37,755 bases of DNA, from assembly GCA_027064065.1 (NCBI GenBank), contig JAMOQJ010000084.1, positions 1 through 37,755 of the forward strand. Direction: 5' to 3'. The stretch is from Desulfurellales bacterium (GTDB lineage Bacteria > Campylobacterota_A > Desulfurellia > Desulfurellales > Hippeaceae). This document shows, one piece after another, positions 17,110 to 26,388 of this stretch. The notes below the pieces were generated by a model, which was given only the letters and a program-made list of their open reading frames with translations, did no database searches and had not been told where the DNA came from. The translations under genes were made by a program, and so were the position numbers. Position 1 is the first letter of the stretch. Each line of letters opens with the position of its first letter.

Positions 17110-17856
17110 TTAAGGTCCGGGTATGTAAAGATCGCCATAGGGTCTTGTGGACTTAGGCACCACCTTCACAAACTCCTCATTCATAATTTCATTATAATCA
17201 TTTTTAAATATATTGCAAAATTCTTTTACATTCTCTTTTATTAAGTCATAGTCCTCTAAAGAAGGTTCTTCTGTTTTTACCTGTTCCCACAAAAGATGAG
17301 GCTCAACGCTGCCTCTTATAAAAATAGAGCCGCCATGCATACCCGTTGCTAAATAGTTACCCGTTATGGGTTTATTTTTACTCTTCGTTAAACCAAGAAG
17401 TATAAGCGTTCCACCGGCCATATATTCACCCATAAAGGCTCCAGCACAACCTCCAACTACAACTGTAGGATTCATTTCTTTGTAGGCTTTCATATGAATA
17501 CAAGCCCTGTAACCAACATCCCTTTCTATAAATAGAGAACCACCTCGCATACTGTATGCCAAAACATCTCCAGCACTTCCATGCACTATTATTCTACCGC
17601 CATTCATAGTATTACCGACACCATCTTGGGCATCGTCAAGAACAACAATTTCAGGTCCGTTCATAAATGCTCCAAGGTCATTGCCAGGCACACCATGCAA
17701 AGTAATTGTTACATCAGGGTCGGATAAGCCACAACCAATATAATATTGCCCGCAGACATTCTCTATAACTAATTCTTTATTATGGTTTTTAATTGCGTTT
17801 CTTATCTGTTCATTTAAATCTCTATAATAAACATCTTTTGCATCTATTTCATACAT
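17110..17856 (-). CDS. glutamate synthase GXGXG-domain subunit
   Basis: A 248-aa free-standing version of the C-terminal GXGXG domain of glutamate synthase large subunit (GltB), also related to FwdC/FmdC. Repeated turns of a right-handed beta-helix are visible: GVPGNDLGAFMNG, GVGNTMNGGRIIVHGSAGD, GGCAGAFMGEYMAGGTLILLG, ATGMHGGSIFIRG. It is structural rather than catalytic. AAGGAG lies 6 nt before the ATG. It is the last protein gene of the five-gene operon, 19 bp after the amidotransferase gene. Confidence 0.93.
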   Translation of the reverse strand: MYEIDAKDVYYRDLNEQIRNAIKNHNKELVIENVCGQYYIGCGLSDPDVTITLHGVPGNDLGAFMNGPEIVVLDDAQDGVGNTMNGGRIIVHGSAGDVLAYSMRGGSLFIERDVGYRACIHMKAYKEMNPTVVVGGCAGAFMGEYMAGGTLILLGLTKSKNKPITGNYLATGMHGGSIFIRGSVEPHLLWEQVKTEEPSLEDYDLIKENVKEFCNIFKNDYNEIMNEEFVKVVPKSTRPYGDLYIPGP

Positions 17857-17875
17857 CTAAAGCTCCTTAAACTTG

Positions 17876-18982
17876 TTAACCGTAAATTTTTCTATATCCT
17901 TCTTCCGTAAGATTCACAACCACAGGCTCGCCTGCCTTTGGCATCCATATCTCATCCAAATCTTTAGCTATATATCTTATCGCTGATTCCTCACTTGCCA
18001 TAAATACCGTAGCACCCTTTTTTGCCGCAACAAGCGGTCTTAATTTTATTCTATCGTTAAGTCCAAACATTCCGCCCTGATACCCAACTATTATAGAAAA
18101 AGGACCGTTGAGCAGGGCGCCGCCGTAGGTCATTCTTAAAGCCGTATATAGTTCTTTTTCCTCTTTAGGCATTTTTTCTATCTCTTCCCATAAAGGTGGA
18201 GAAAATATTTTGCCTACCATATCGAAAGACAAACCATGCTTTCTTGATATTAAATCCAACAGATAGGCTACAACTTCCGTATCGGTCTTCTGAGTACATT
18301 TATATCCATACATCTCAAGATACCTTTTATTTGCGCCATACGATGATATCTCTCCGTTATGAACAACCGTCCAATATAAAAGAGAAAATGGATGAGCTCC
18401 GCCCCACCAGCCGGGTGTATTTGTAGGAAATCTGTTATGAGCCGTCCAGCAGCAAGCTTTATACTCATCAACCCTAAAAAAATTAGCTATTTCATCCGGA
18501 TATCCAACGCCTTTAAATACACCCATATTCTTTCCGCTTGAAATAACAAAAGCTCCGTCAATCTTTTCGTTTATATGCATAACAAGTTTAACCATAAACT
18601 CATCTTCTTCTTCTTTTCTAAACTCTTCACTTTCGGCTTTTGTACTTTGCTCTCTTGGCTCAACAAAATAAACAAAAAATATTGGTCTTTTCTTCTTTAT
18701 AGGCCTTGTAGGCATACCTCCGTGCTGTTCTATATGTAGCTTTCTATCAAGATACTCTTCTGTTATTTTTCTTGCATGCTCATCATCATACATTATATGC
18801 AAAGCATAAAAATCTTTAAAGTCAGGGTAGATACCGTATGCTGCAAAACCAGCTCCAAGACCATTTCCCCTATCCTTCATCAATGTAATAGAGTCAACTA
18901 TATCTATGCCGGATACCAAAGAACCATCAGTATTGATAAAACCGGCTATACCACACCCCGATATATCTTTAGCAAGTTCCAT
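17876..18982 (-). CDS. glutamate synthase glutamine amidotransferase subunit
   Basis: A class II (Ntn) glutamine amidotransferase of 368 aa that releases ammonia from glutamine for the synthase subunit. The catalytic cysteine is Cys10 in SGCGIAGF, so nine residues must be removed to expose it. Other class II features are [45 protein letters not shown] and [14 protein letters not shown]. It corresponds to domain 1 of GltB, encoded as a separate protein as in archaea and some anaerobes. GGGAG lies 7 nt before the ATG. Confidence 0.94.
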   Translation of the reverse strand: MELAKDISGCGIAGFINTDGSLVSGIDIVDSITLMKDRGNGLGAGFAAYGIYPDFKDFYALHIMYDDEHARKITEEYLDRKLHIEQHGGMPTRPIKKKRPIFFVYFVEPREQSTKAESEEFRKEEEDEFMVKLVMHINEKIDGAFVISSGKNMGVFKGVGYPDEIANFFRVDEYKACCWTAHNRFPTNTPGWWGGAHPFSLLYWTVVHNGEISSYGANKRYLEMYGYKCTQKTDTEVVAYLLDLISRKHGLSFDMVGKIFSPPLWEEIEKMPKEEKELYTALRMTYGGALLNGPFSIIVGYQGGMFGLNDRIKLRPLVAAKKGATVFMASEESAIRYIAKDLDEIWMPKAGEPVVVNLTEEGYRKIYG

Positions 18983-18994
18983 AAGCTCTCCCGT

Positions 18995-20251
18995 TTACTT
19001 TATTTTTCTATCTAATCTTAAAACCCTAAAGGCTTTATTAAAATACTTCCATCCAAAATCACTATTCAAAAAGGTGTCTTTAATCCAAGAAACATCAAAT
19101 TTATTCTGTATCATCCAGTTAAACATACCGGCTTTTTCTATATTGCCGACCAATATTGCACCCACTAATTTATTATCATCAATAAGAAATTTTCTGTATT
19201 CGTTACCGTTTTGAATCTGCAATACTTCAAACTCGTCAGAATCTACAATTCCCATAGATATAAAACTTGTTTTACCGATTGTTATGGAGTTTGTAGGAAA
19301 TCCACCTTTGTATTTTATATTTGAGTCTATTATATTTAAACCTGCTATTCTGCCCTGTCTTGCAGCAAGTGGCAAAATAGGAATTGGTCTTTTTTGAGCA
19401 ATCACTATATCGTATGCTTCAACAACATCTCCAGCAGCATATATCGTATCGATGTTTGTTTGCATATAGTCATTTACCAATATACCTTTATTTGTCTCAA
19501 TATCGGAATCACTCACAAAATCAAGATTCGGCCTAACGCCTACTGCAACAACAACACTGTCTGTTTCTATCTTTTTTCCGCTTGATAGGACAACTTCCTT
19601 AACCTTTTTATCACCTTTGAGTTCAACAACAGAATCCTCAAGAATTAGTTTTACGCCTAAATTTTTCAATTCCTTATGGATATAGTCTGCACCTGTATCA
19701 TCCAAGACAGGAAACAAAACACGCTTCATCAATTCAACAAGCGTTACCTTAATGCCTTTTTTAGCAAGCTTCTCGGCAGTTTTACTCCCAATAAGTCCAC
19801 CACCCACAACAACACAGCTTTTTATATCTGATAGCTCAGATTTTAGCCTATCGGCAGATTTTATATTGGTTAAGGTATGAACACCTTCAAGTTCAACGCC
19901 CTGCATTTTGGGTATGATGGGCTTACCTCCGCAGGCGATTAACAGTTTGTCATATTCAACCTTTTCTTCATTATTTAATTGAACATACTTATTTTTAGGA
20001 AATACCTTAACGACACTTTTGCCTAAGATTGTTTTTACATTATTTTTTTCATAAAAAGCTCTATGTCTATAATAAAACCTCTCTTCAGCCCTGCTTACAT
20101 CACCAACTACAAAGTTTGGAAGAAGCGGATGGGAATAGGCTCTTGTTTGCTCATCCGATATAACCCTAATATCTGAAATCTTATCTTTTTCTCTAATTGC
20201 TTCAACAGCGTTAATACCAGCAACAGAGTTACCTATTATTACAATTTTCAT
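18995..20251 (-). CDS. FAD/NAD(P)-dependent oxidoreductase of the glutamate synthase operon
   Basis: A 418-aa pyridine-nucleotide oxidoreductase. It has the FAD start IVIIGNSVAGINAVEAI, the NAD(P)-binding VVVGGGLIGSKTAEKLAKKG and the second FAD motif TIYAAGDVVEAYD. No redox CxxxxC disulfide motif is seen near the N-terminus, so it resembles ferredoxin or nitrite-reductase-type reductases more than disulfide reductases. In this operon it probably passes electrons from NAD(P)H to the ferredoxin and synthase subunits, doing the job of GltD. That role is inferred from context. Confidence 0.88.
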   Translation of the reverse strand: MKIVIIGNSVAGINAVEAIREKDKISDIRVISDEQTRAYSHPLLPNFVVGDVSRAEERFYYRHRAFYEKNNVKTILGKSVVKVFPKNKYVQLNNEEKVEYDKLLIACGGKPIIPKMQGVELEGVHTLTNIKSADRLKSELSDIKSCVVVGGGLIGSKTAEKLAKKGIKVTLVELMKRVLFPVLDDTGADYIHKELKNLGVKLILEDSVVELKGDKKVKEVVLSSGKKIETDSVVVAVGVRPNLDFVSDSDIETNKGILVNDYMQTNIDTIYAAGDVVEAYDIVIAQKRPIPILPLAARQGRIAGLNIIDSNIKYKGGFPTNSITIGKTSFISMGIVDSDEFEVLQIQNGNEYRKFLIDDNKLVGAILVGNIEKAGMFNWMIQNKFDVSWIKDTFLNSDFGWKYFNKAFRVLRLDRKIK

Positions 20252-20265
20252 TTTTTCCCCTTTTT

Positions 20266-20706
20266 TTATATTTCTTCAAACGTCAATGCGTTATTAGGAC
20301 AGGCTTCAACACATGCCGGAATTTTTCTATCGGGACATGCGTCGCACTTTGTAGACAAGCCCCAAACCTCTCTTCTTGTATCCCGTTTTATAACACCATA
20401 CGGACAAGCCATTACACACATCCAACACCCTACACATTTATTAGAATCAACCGTTACATAACCACGCTCATCCCTATGCATAGCACCATTCTGACACGCT
20501 TCCATACATGGAGCATCATCACAATGTCTACACATAATAGACAGCGATAATGGATAGTTAAATTCAACGCTACATCTTGCAATAGGCCTTTCTTCTTTTT
20601 TAAAAGCCTTTATAATATCTTTCGATTGAGAATGCTCAACGATACATGCCACTTCACAGAGATGACAATATATACAATTATCTTCATTAATTTTTACGAT
20701 TTTCAT
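20266..20706 (-). CDS. polyferredoxin (four [4Fe-4S]) of the glutamate synthase operon
   Basis: A 146-aa iron-sulfur protein of the CooF/HycB/DmsB electron-transfer type. Cysteine groups appear as C11-C14-C17-C21, CRHCDDAPCMEAC, CVGCWMCVMACPYG and CDACPDRKIPACVEAC, enough for four [4Fe-4S] clusters. There is no signal peptide, so it is cytoplasmic. It lies between the synthase and the FAD oxidoreductase, and the likely role is electron shuttle between them. AAGGAG precedes the ATG. Confidence 0.92.
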   Translation of the reverse strand: MKIVKINEDNCIYCHLCEVACIVEHSQSKDIIKAFKKEERPIARCSVEFNYPLSLSIMCRHCDDAPCMEACQNGAMHRDERGYVTVDSNKCVGCWMCVMACPYGVIKRDTRREVWGLSTKCDACPDRKIPACVEACPNNALTFEEI

Positions 20707-20717
20707 ACAAAAACTCC

Positions 20718-22232
20718 TTACTCACCTGCCGGAAGAATTCCAAGAATTTCAAGTTCTCTATCTGACAAATCTATTCCTCTTAAGTTCAGCCTGTTGCCTC
20801 TTAAGGATTCTATAGAGTTGATTCCCATAGCACCCATAGTTTCTTTTATTTCAAGAGACCAAACTTTAAGAAGATTTATAAGTCTTTCGCTTGCTATATC
20901 CGGATTAACTCTTTTTGAAAGATGCGGATCTTGCGTCGTAATACCCCAAGCGCAACGCCCGGTATGACACTGTTGACACATTGTACAACCTATCGCTAAA
21001 AGTGCTGCCGTTCCAATATAAACTGCATCAGCACCAAGAGCTATAGCTTTAACAACATCCATAGAATTTCTTATTCCGCCGCTTGCTATAATAGATATAT
21101 CCTGCCTTATGCCTTCGCTTCTCAAACGTTCATCCACAACAGCCAAAGCAAGCTCTATAGGCAATCCAACATTATCCCTAATAACCTGAGGCGATGCACC
21201 TGTTCCACCCTTAAATCCATCTATGCATATTATATCGGCTCCGGCTCTCGTTATGCCGCTCGCAATCGCAGCAACGTTATGAACCGCAGCAATTTTTACT
21301 ATAATCGGCTTTGTATATTCAGTGGCTTCTTTAAGTGCATATATCAACTGCCTTAAATCTTCAATAGAATAAACATCATGGTGTGGTGCTGGTGATATGG
21401 CATCAGAACCTTGTGGCATCATTCTCGTTTCAGATATAGTTTCTGTTACCTTTTCACCTGGAAGATGTCCACCTATGCCCGGCTTTGCTCCCTGTCCTAT
21501 TTTTATCTCAATAGCACTTCCAACATCCAAATATGGCTTATGAACGCCAAATCTTCCGCTTGCAACCTGAACAATAATATTACCTTTAAACTTATAATGG
21601 TCTTTATTAAGGCCACCTTCGCCGGAATTGTAAAATGTTCCCATCTCCTTTGCTGCTCTGCCTAAAGCCTCAACCACATTATAACTTAAAGCGCCGTAGC
21701 TCATTGCTGCAAACATTATCGGCACATCAAGCTCCAATTGAGGCGATAGCTTAGTTTTTAGAGAAACATTTTCAACACTTATCGAATGAGGTTTCTTACC
21801 CAAAAACGTTTTTAACTCCATAGGTTCACGTAATGGGTCTATAGATGGATTTGTTACCTGAGATGCGTTAAGAAGCATATGGTCCCAATAAATCTTATAC
21901 GGCTTATCGTTTCCCATGGAAACAACGGGCGTTCCTCCGAAAATGGCTCTCTTTTTTAGACCGTCTATATGAGATTCCCAACTATAATTTCTTCTATAGC
22001 TATAATCTCTTTTCTCTATCGTTATTGCCTCTGTTGGACATATAGCAGCACAACGATTACAACTTACGCAATTTGAGTCCCAATTCCAAACCTTATCTTC
22101 TTCTTCATCATAGAAGGTAGCATCAAATGAGCACTGCTCCACACACGCCTTGCATCTTATGCATCTATCGTTATCTCTTATAACTGTAAACGCAGGCGGC
22201 GTATAGGTTTTTAAATTCTTCATCCACTTCAC
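20718..22232 (-). CDS. glutamate synthase FMN/Fe-S catalytic subunit with N-terminal ferredoxin domain
   Basis: This 504-aa protein is the alpha2 part of glutamate synthase: 2-oxoglutarate, ammonia and electrons give glutamate at an FMN. An N-terminal 2[4Fe-4S] domain has Cys 24, 27, 30, 34 and 55, 58, 61, 65. The FMN barrel shows GGLNKDHYKFKGN, GQGAKPGIGGHLPGEKV, ICIDGFKGGTGASPQ and the Fe-S segment CTMCQQCHTGRCAWG. The start is GTG 22232, with AAGGAG 7 nt upstream. An in-frame ATG at 22286 lies upstream of the predicted transcription start and is rejected. First gene of the operon. Confidence 0.95.
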   Translation of the reverse strand: MKWMKNLKTYTPPAFTVIRDNDRCIRCKACVEQCSFDATFYDEEEDKVWNWDSNCVSCNRCAAICPTEAITIEKRDYSYRRNYSWESHIDGLKKRAIFGGTPVVSMGNDKPYKIYWDHMLLNASQVTNPSIDPLREPMELKTFLGKKPHSISVENVSLKTKLSPQLELDVPIMFAAMSYGALSYNVVEALGRAAKEMGTFYNSGEGGLNKDHYKFKGNIIVQVASGRFGVHKPYLDVGSAIEIKIGQGAKPGIGGHLPGEKVTETISETRMMPQGSDAISPAPHHDVYSIEDLRQLIYALKEATEYTKPIIVKIAAVHNVAAIASGITRAGADIICIDGFKGGTGASPQVIRDNVGLPIELALAVVDERLRSEGIRQDISIIASGGIRNSMDVVKAIALGADAVYIGTAALLAIGCTMCQQCHTGRCAWGITTQDPHLSKRVNPDIASERLINLLKVWSLEIKETMGAMGINSIESLRGNRLNLRGIDLSDRELEILGILPAGE

Positions 22233-22267
22233 TTTTTTTCTCCTTAATGTTGTATAGTAGGGATTAC

Positions 22268-22296
22268 ATAGTATCAAAATAGCCATCTATTGTCAA
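22268..22296 (-). promoter_or_regulatory. promoter of the glutamate synthase operon
   Basis: On the minus strand TTGACA (22291-22296), a 17-bp spacer and TACTAT (22268-22273), preceded by TG at the extended -10 position. The predicted start is near 22260, leaving a leader of about 28 nt that contains AAGGAG. Confidence 0.75.
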
Positions 22297-22299
22297 TGA

Positions 22300-22327
22300 T
22301 GTGACAGATGCAAAAGTAATGGTCACA
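22300..22327. promoter_or_regulatory. TGTGAC-N16-GTCACA dyad upstream of the glutamate synthase promoter
   Basis: A perfect 6-bp inverted repeat with a 16-bp centre ends 4 bp upstream of the -35 box, where activators usually bind. The half-site resembles CRP/FNR-family half-sites, but the spacing is much wider than the 6 bp expected for a CRP site. The dyad is seen directly. The binding protein is unknown. Confidence 0.45.
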
Positions 22328-22392
22328 ATATAATGTAAATTTTATAGTAAAATATTTTTTAATTGTTTAATTGTTGATTCTACTCGGTTTTA

Positions 22393-23911
22393 TTATGCTA
22401 TCCTACCTTCCTTAATTAACTTCTTTATATCGTCAATAACTATCTTGCCCATAGTATTTTTTGGAATCTCGTCAACTATATAAATCTTTTTTGGACATTT
22501 ATAGTGAGCCAGTTTATTCCTTGTGAACTCTAACAAACTCTTTTCATCTATACATCCAGGTTTCTTGAGCCTTACTACGGCTTCAACCCTTTCTCCGAAA
22601 TCCTCGTCATCCACACCTAATACGGCTGCTTCAAGCACACAATCGTTTTCTTCAATTACATATTCGACCTCTTTAGGATAAACGTTGTATCCACCACTGA
22701 TTATCATATCATTTGACCTTCCCACCAAAAAAAGCCTTCCTGTTTTATCCATATATCCCATATCTCCTGTTGCAAACCAACCGTCTACAAACGATTCTTT
22801 CGTTTTTTTTGGCATTCTCCAATACCCTTTAAACACGTTGTTTCCTCTTATGTAAACGTCTCCCACCTCATTGGGTTTGGCATCGCTTCCGCCGCTATTA
22901 ACAATCTTTATTTCGCAACCGTCAAGCGCATAACCGACGCTTTTTGGAATCCTTTGGTCTTGCTCGTATGGGTTGGATGTTATCATTCCTGCTTCCGTCA
23001 TTCCGTATCTTTCCAAAATCCTGTGTCCCGTTATTTTTTTAAACTCGTAAAATAGTTTTTCGGATAATGGCACAGAACCTGAAATAAATACCCTCATAGA
23101 ACTGATATCTGGCTTTTTGTCCATTTTATTCCATGCCTCTACCATTCTAAAGTAAAGCGTAGGAACACCCATAAACATAGTTATCTTTTCTTCTTCTATT
23201 GTTTTCCAAACACGCTCAGGGTTAAATTTTTTATGCATTATAACTTTGCTTTTTGCGTTTAGAGCTCCGTGAAGCGCAACGCCCAAACCATGAAAATGGT
23301 ACAACGGCAAAACATGCAACAGAACATCGTCGCTTGCCCATCTCCATCTTTTTCTTAATGCTTCCATATTCAAAACAAGATTATCGTGCGTTATCATAGC
23401 GCCTTTTTCTACCTGTCGTTCCCGATGTATAGCCTATCATACCCACATCGCCGCCCTTGGCAACAAAATCAGGTCTCAACGGGTCATACGAGACAATTTC
23501 ATCCTGATAAAAAATTGTTCCTTCCATCGGTTTATCGACCGTAATAACTGTTATACTTAGCCTATCAAGCATATCCTTTAATCTCAAATAGTTATCTTTA
23601 TAGGTAACAAAGAATGCGCTTTCAGAATCGGTCAAAAAATACTCCACTTCCTGCACGCTATATTCCGTATTGAGTGGCAACGTTATAGCGCCCAATGTAA
23701 GATTGGCTAAATGAAAATAAACAAACTCGATAAGTTTGGGCATCTGTATGGCGACTCTATCACCGAACTTTACACCGATATCCTGCATAAACGATGCAGT
23801 TTTTAAAATCATTATGTCAATATCGCCAAAGGTGTAGTGTTTGTCTTCAAAAATAAAAGGCGTTTCTTGCGCAGCTATCATGGAATCGTGTAATTTTTTG
23901 GCTAAATTCAT
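22393..23911 (-). pseudogene. MatB-like acyl-CoA synthetase, frameshifted in the P-loop
   Basis: The two reading frames together make one AMP-forming acyl-CoA synthetase of about 505 aa. The N-terminal frame runs from ATG 23911 (GGAGG 9 nt upstream) through TSGTTGR. The frame breaks at an A5 run (23404-23408), and the protein resumes as AMITHDNL with all later motifs intact: RYGMTEAG, the GDMGYMDKTGRLFLVGRSND segment, and the C-terminal lysine loop PKNTMGKI. Segments FISGSVPLSEKL and ILERYGMTEAGMITSNPY resemble malonyl-CoA/methylmalonyl-CoA synthetase. A gain of one A or a loss of two explains the break. It may be a recent mutation, transcriptional slippage or a sequencing error. Confidence 0.85.
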
Positions 23912-24001
23912 TATTTTGTACCTCCATATCAACAATTAATACATTTATATTGTTAAAATACTTGGTAAAGGTTTATTTGCATTCAGATTGCAGGTTATAC
24001 G

Positions 24002-25378
24002 TTATTCTATAATCTCTTTTAACTGTTTCGGTATGTTGTTGCTTAAAACCTTACACCCATCCTGCGTTATCAATACATCGTCTTCTATTCTTATTCCGCC
24101 AAAATCAAACATACTTTCAATTTTATCGTAATTTATAAAATCTTTAAAAGCATTCCCGCCTTTCCATTTCTTGATAAGCGGCTCTATAAAATACACACCG
24201 GGCTCTATAGTCATTACGTAACCGCTTTTTAGCTCTTTTGCAAAACGCAAGCTTGATAACCCAAAAAGATTACTTCTTTTTACGGTTTCATCATACCCCA
24301 CATACTCTTCGCCCAAACCTTCCATATCGTGAACATCTAATCCCATAGGATGTCCTATGCCGTGCGGGAAAAATAGTGCGTACGCCCCACTTTCAACTAC
24401 ATCATCTGCCTTCCCTGCTAAAAAACCTAAATCTATAAGTCCTTCTGCAATCGTCAACGCAGCTTTAATATGAACATTAAGAAAAGAAATTCCTTCTTTT
24501 GCCATATCTATACAATTCGTTTGAGCTTCCAAAACTATATTGTAAACATCCTTTTGCAACTGAGTTGCTTTCTTATCGACAAAAATCGTACGAGTTATAT
24601 CGCTTGCATAGTGTTCAAAAGATTCTACTCCCGAATCAAACACAACCATATCGCCCTTTTTTAATAAATTTTCGTGGCTGTAGTTGTGCAATATAGAGCC
24701 CTTTGATGTAAATATTGTCGGAAAAGAAAGCCAAACACCCTTTGATATGGCATAGCCTTCTAAAAGTCCCAACACTTCCCTTTCATATCTGCCGCTTACC
24801 GTTTCCTTAAAGGCTATTTCATACATACCCTTGCTTATTTTTATTGCTTTTTTTATCTCTTGGATTTCCACATCTGATTTCTTTAATCTATCTTCAACTA
24901 TGGCTTTTATTAATTTTGAAGATGAAAACTTATTGACAAAATAGGATTTAATGCCTGTTAATTTCTCTATTTTTACAGCATTATCGCTTCTATATTGAGG
25001 CAGGTAATGAATATCTCTTTTTTTACTTAACGCTTTATCTACATAATCTTCAAGGTTGCCATACGGCTTAAGTTCCAATATACCCGTTTTTTCACATAAG
25101 CTCTTCAAAGATTCTCGATAGCCACTCCATACCATATCATCCATCGTATCTTCATTACCAAATATTATCTCTTTATTGTTATCTACGTCTATTACTCCAG
25201 CAATATTTGGCCTATCTATACCAAAATAGTACAAAAAACTACTATCCTGTCTAAAACGATAGTCGTTTCCTTTGTAATTCATTGGAATATTTGAATTACC
25301 CATAAATAGCAAAATGCCACTTTTCATACGCTTTTTTAATTTATCTCTTCTTTTAATATATATATTCTTTTCAAACAC
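24002..25378 (-). CDS. pepP: aminopeptidase P family protein (Xaa-Pro aminopeptidase)
   Basis: A 458-aa M24B metallopeptidase that removes N-terminal residues before proline. The N-terminal half is the AMP_N/creatinase-like domain (RRDKLKKRMKSGILLFMGNSN). The catalytic half has all five dimetal ligands: Asp in VVFDSGVE, Asp in ASDITRT, His in FFPHGIGHPMGLDVHD, Glu in TIEPGVYF and Glu in GGIRIEDDVLIT. The start is GTG 25378, with GAGGT about 8 nt upstream. It is divergent from the HDOD gene and lies 90 bp upstream of the frameshifted synthetase. Confidence 0.93.
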   Translation of the reverse strand: MFEKNIYIKRRDKLKKRMKSGILLFMGNSNIPMNYKGNDYRFRQDSSFLYYFGIDRPNIAGVIDVDNNKEIIFGNEDTMDDMVWSGYRESLKSLCEKTGILELKPYGNLEDYVDKALSKKRDIHYLPQYRSDNAVKIEKLTGIKSYFVNKFSSSKLIKAIVEDRLKKSDVEIQEIKKAIKISKGMYEIAFKETVSGRYEREVLGLLEGYAISKGVWLSFPTIFTSKGSILHNYSHENLLKKGDMVVFDSGVESFEHYASDITRTIFVDKKATQLQKDVYNIVLEAQTNCIDMAKEGISFLNVHIKAALTIAEGLIDLGFLAGKADDVVESGAYALFFPHGIGHPMGLDVHDMEGLGEEYVGYDETVKRSNLFGLSSLRFAKELKSGYVMTIEPGVYFIEPLIKKWKGGNAFKDFINYDKIESMFDFGGIRIEDDVLITQDGCKVLSNNIPKQLKEIIE

Positions 25379-25475
25379 CTTTAATACCTCTTTTTTTAAT
25401 AATGATATACAAAAAACTCAAAAAATCTAATAAAATATTTTTATTTTTTACACCTTTTTACATAGATTTATATGC

Positions 25476-25503
25476 TTGACTTATTTTTATTATTATGTAG
25501 AAT
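25476..25503 (+). promoter_or_regulatory. promoter with -10 box 6 nt from the start codon (leaderless)
   Basis: TTGACT (25476-25481), a 16-bp spacer and TAGAAT (25498-25503). The ATG of the HDOD gene begins 6 nt after the -10, so the transcript should start at or beside the A of ATG. No Shine-Dalgarno is present. Confidence 0.65.
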
Positions 25504-25509
25504 TTTGCT

Positions 25510-26385
25510 ATGAGTAAGTTGCAAGACTTGTATGAAAACCTTGATACAATAGAAGATTTGCCCGCTTTTCCTGCCATAGCTTTTGAAGTAATTAGACTTA
25601 CAAGGGATGCTTCATCAACATCAAAAGACATAGAAAACGTAATCAAAAAAGACCCTAACCTTGTAAGCCAAATCTTAAAAATGGCAAACTCTTCTTTCTA
25701 CGGACTATCAAGAAATGTTCAGTCCTTAAACCATGCTATAAATATGCTTGGATTTGTTCAAGTTGAAAATATAGTAATGATATCCGTTATGCTAACAAGT
25801 GTTAAAAAGATGCCCTTACATAAACACTTTAACAGGGATAAATTTTTAGAGCACTCTTTTGGATGTGGCGTAACGGCAAAAATCATAACAAATATACTAA
25901 ACTTAGATTTTAGTTCCGCTGAATTTAGTAGCGGCGTAATGCACGATATAGGTAAGGTTTTATTAGATTTATACGCTCCGGAAGCATTAGACGAGATATT
26001 GGACAATGCCTATAAAAAAGGTTTGTCATTTTATGATTCCGAGATGGAGTTATACGGCATAAACCATGCAGCATTGGGCTCAAAGCTTTTATCGGTGTGG
26101 GGACTGCCAAATGAAATAATAGACATAGTTGCCAACCACCACAATCCATCAAATGCAAACAATCACCTTTTGGCTTCTATAGTGCATGTAGCAGACCTGT
26201 TAACCTACTCAGAAGGTATAGGTTTTGGAGGCAACTACTCAAAATTCACCTTAGAAGAAGATGAAGGCTGGAAAATCATACTTAAAGAAGCGGAAGCATC
26301 TTCAAAAATAGATTTGGAGTTTTTTACATTTAAACTATATGAAGAAATAGATAACGTAAAGCAATTATATTTTAGTGGGAGCTAA
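25510..26385 (+). CDS. HDOD-domain signalling protein
   Basis: A 291-aa protein made almost wholly of one HDOD domain, a divergent HD-like fold found in bacterial signalling proteins. Visible features are LPAFPAIAFEVIRL near the N-terminus, KKDPNLVSQILKMANSSFYG, the helix ending in MHDIGKVLLDLYAPE, and WGLPNEIIDIVANHHNP. Such proteins usually act as scaffolds or regulators, often in chemotaxis or c-di-GMP circuits, and lack confirmed catalysis. It is followed 3 bp on by cheR, supporting a signalling role. Confidence 0.92.
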   Translation: MSKLQDLYENLDTIEDLPAFPAIAFEVIRLTRDASSTSKDIENVIKKDPNLVSQILKMANSSFYGLSRNVQSLNHAINMLGFVQVENIVMISVMLTSVKKMPLHKHFNRDKFLEHSFGCGVTAKIITNILNLDFSSAEFSSGVMHDIGKVLLDLYAPEALDEILDNAYKKGLSFYDSEMELYGINHAALGSKLLSVWGLPNEIIDIVANHHNPSNANNHLLASIVHVADLLTYSEGIGFGGNYSKFTLEEDEGWKIILKEAEASSKIDLEFFTFKLYEEIDNVKQLYFSGS

Positions 26386-26388
26386 GAA

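Noticed and set aside
22233-22286. Upstream ATG start for the glutamate synthase catalytic subunit
   Set aside because: The ATG at 22286 lies between the -35 and -10 boxes of the operon promoter, and the AAGGAG fits GTG 22232. The extra 18 codons would not be in the mRNA.
22330-22365. AT-rich hairpin ATTTTA-TAG-TAAAAT followed by T residues as a plus-strand terminator
   Set aside because: The stem has no G-C pairs and no plus-strand gene ends there.
22393-23911. Two separate genes for the acyl-CoA synthetase halves
   Set aside because: The second half starts mid-motif right after the P-loop with no ribosome-binding site, and the halves join exactly at a homopolymer run.
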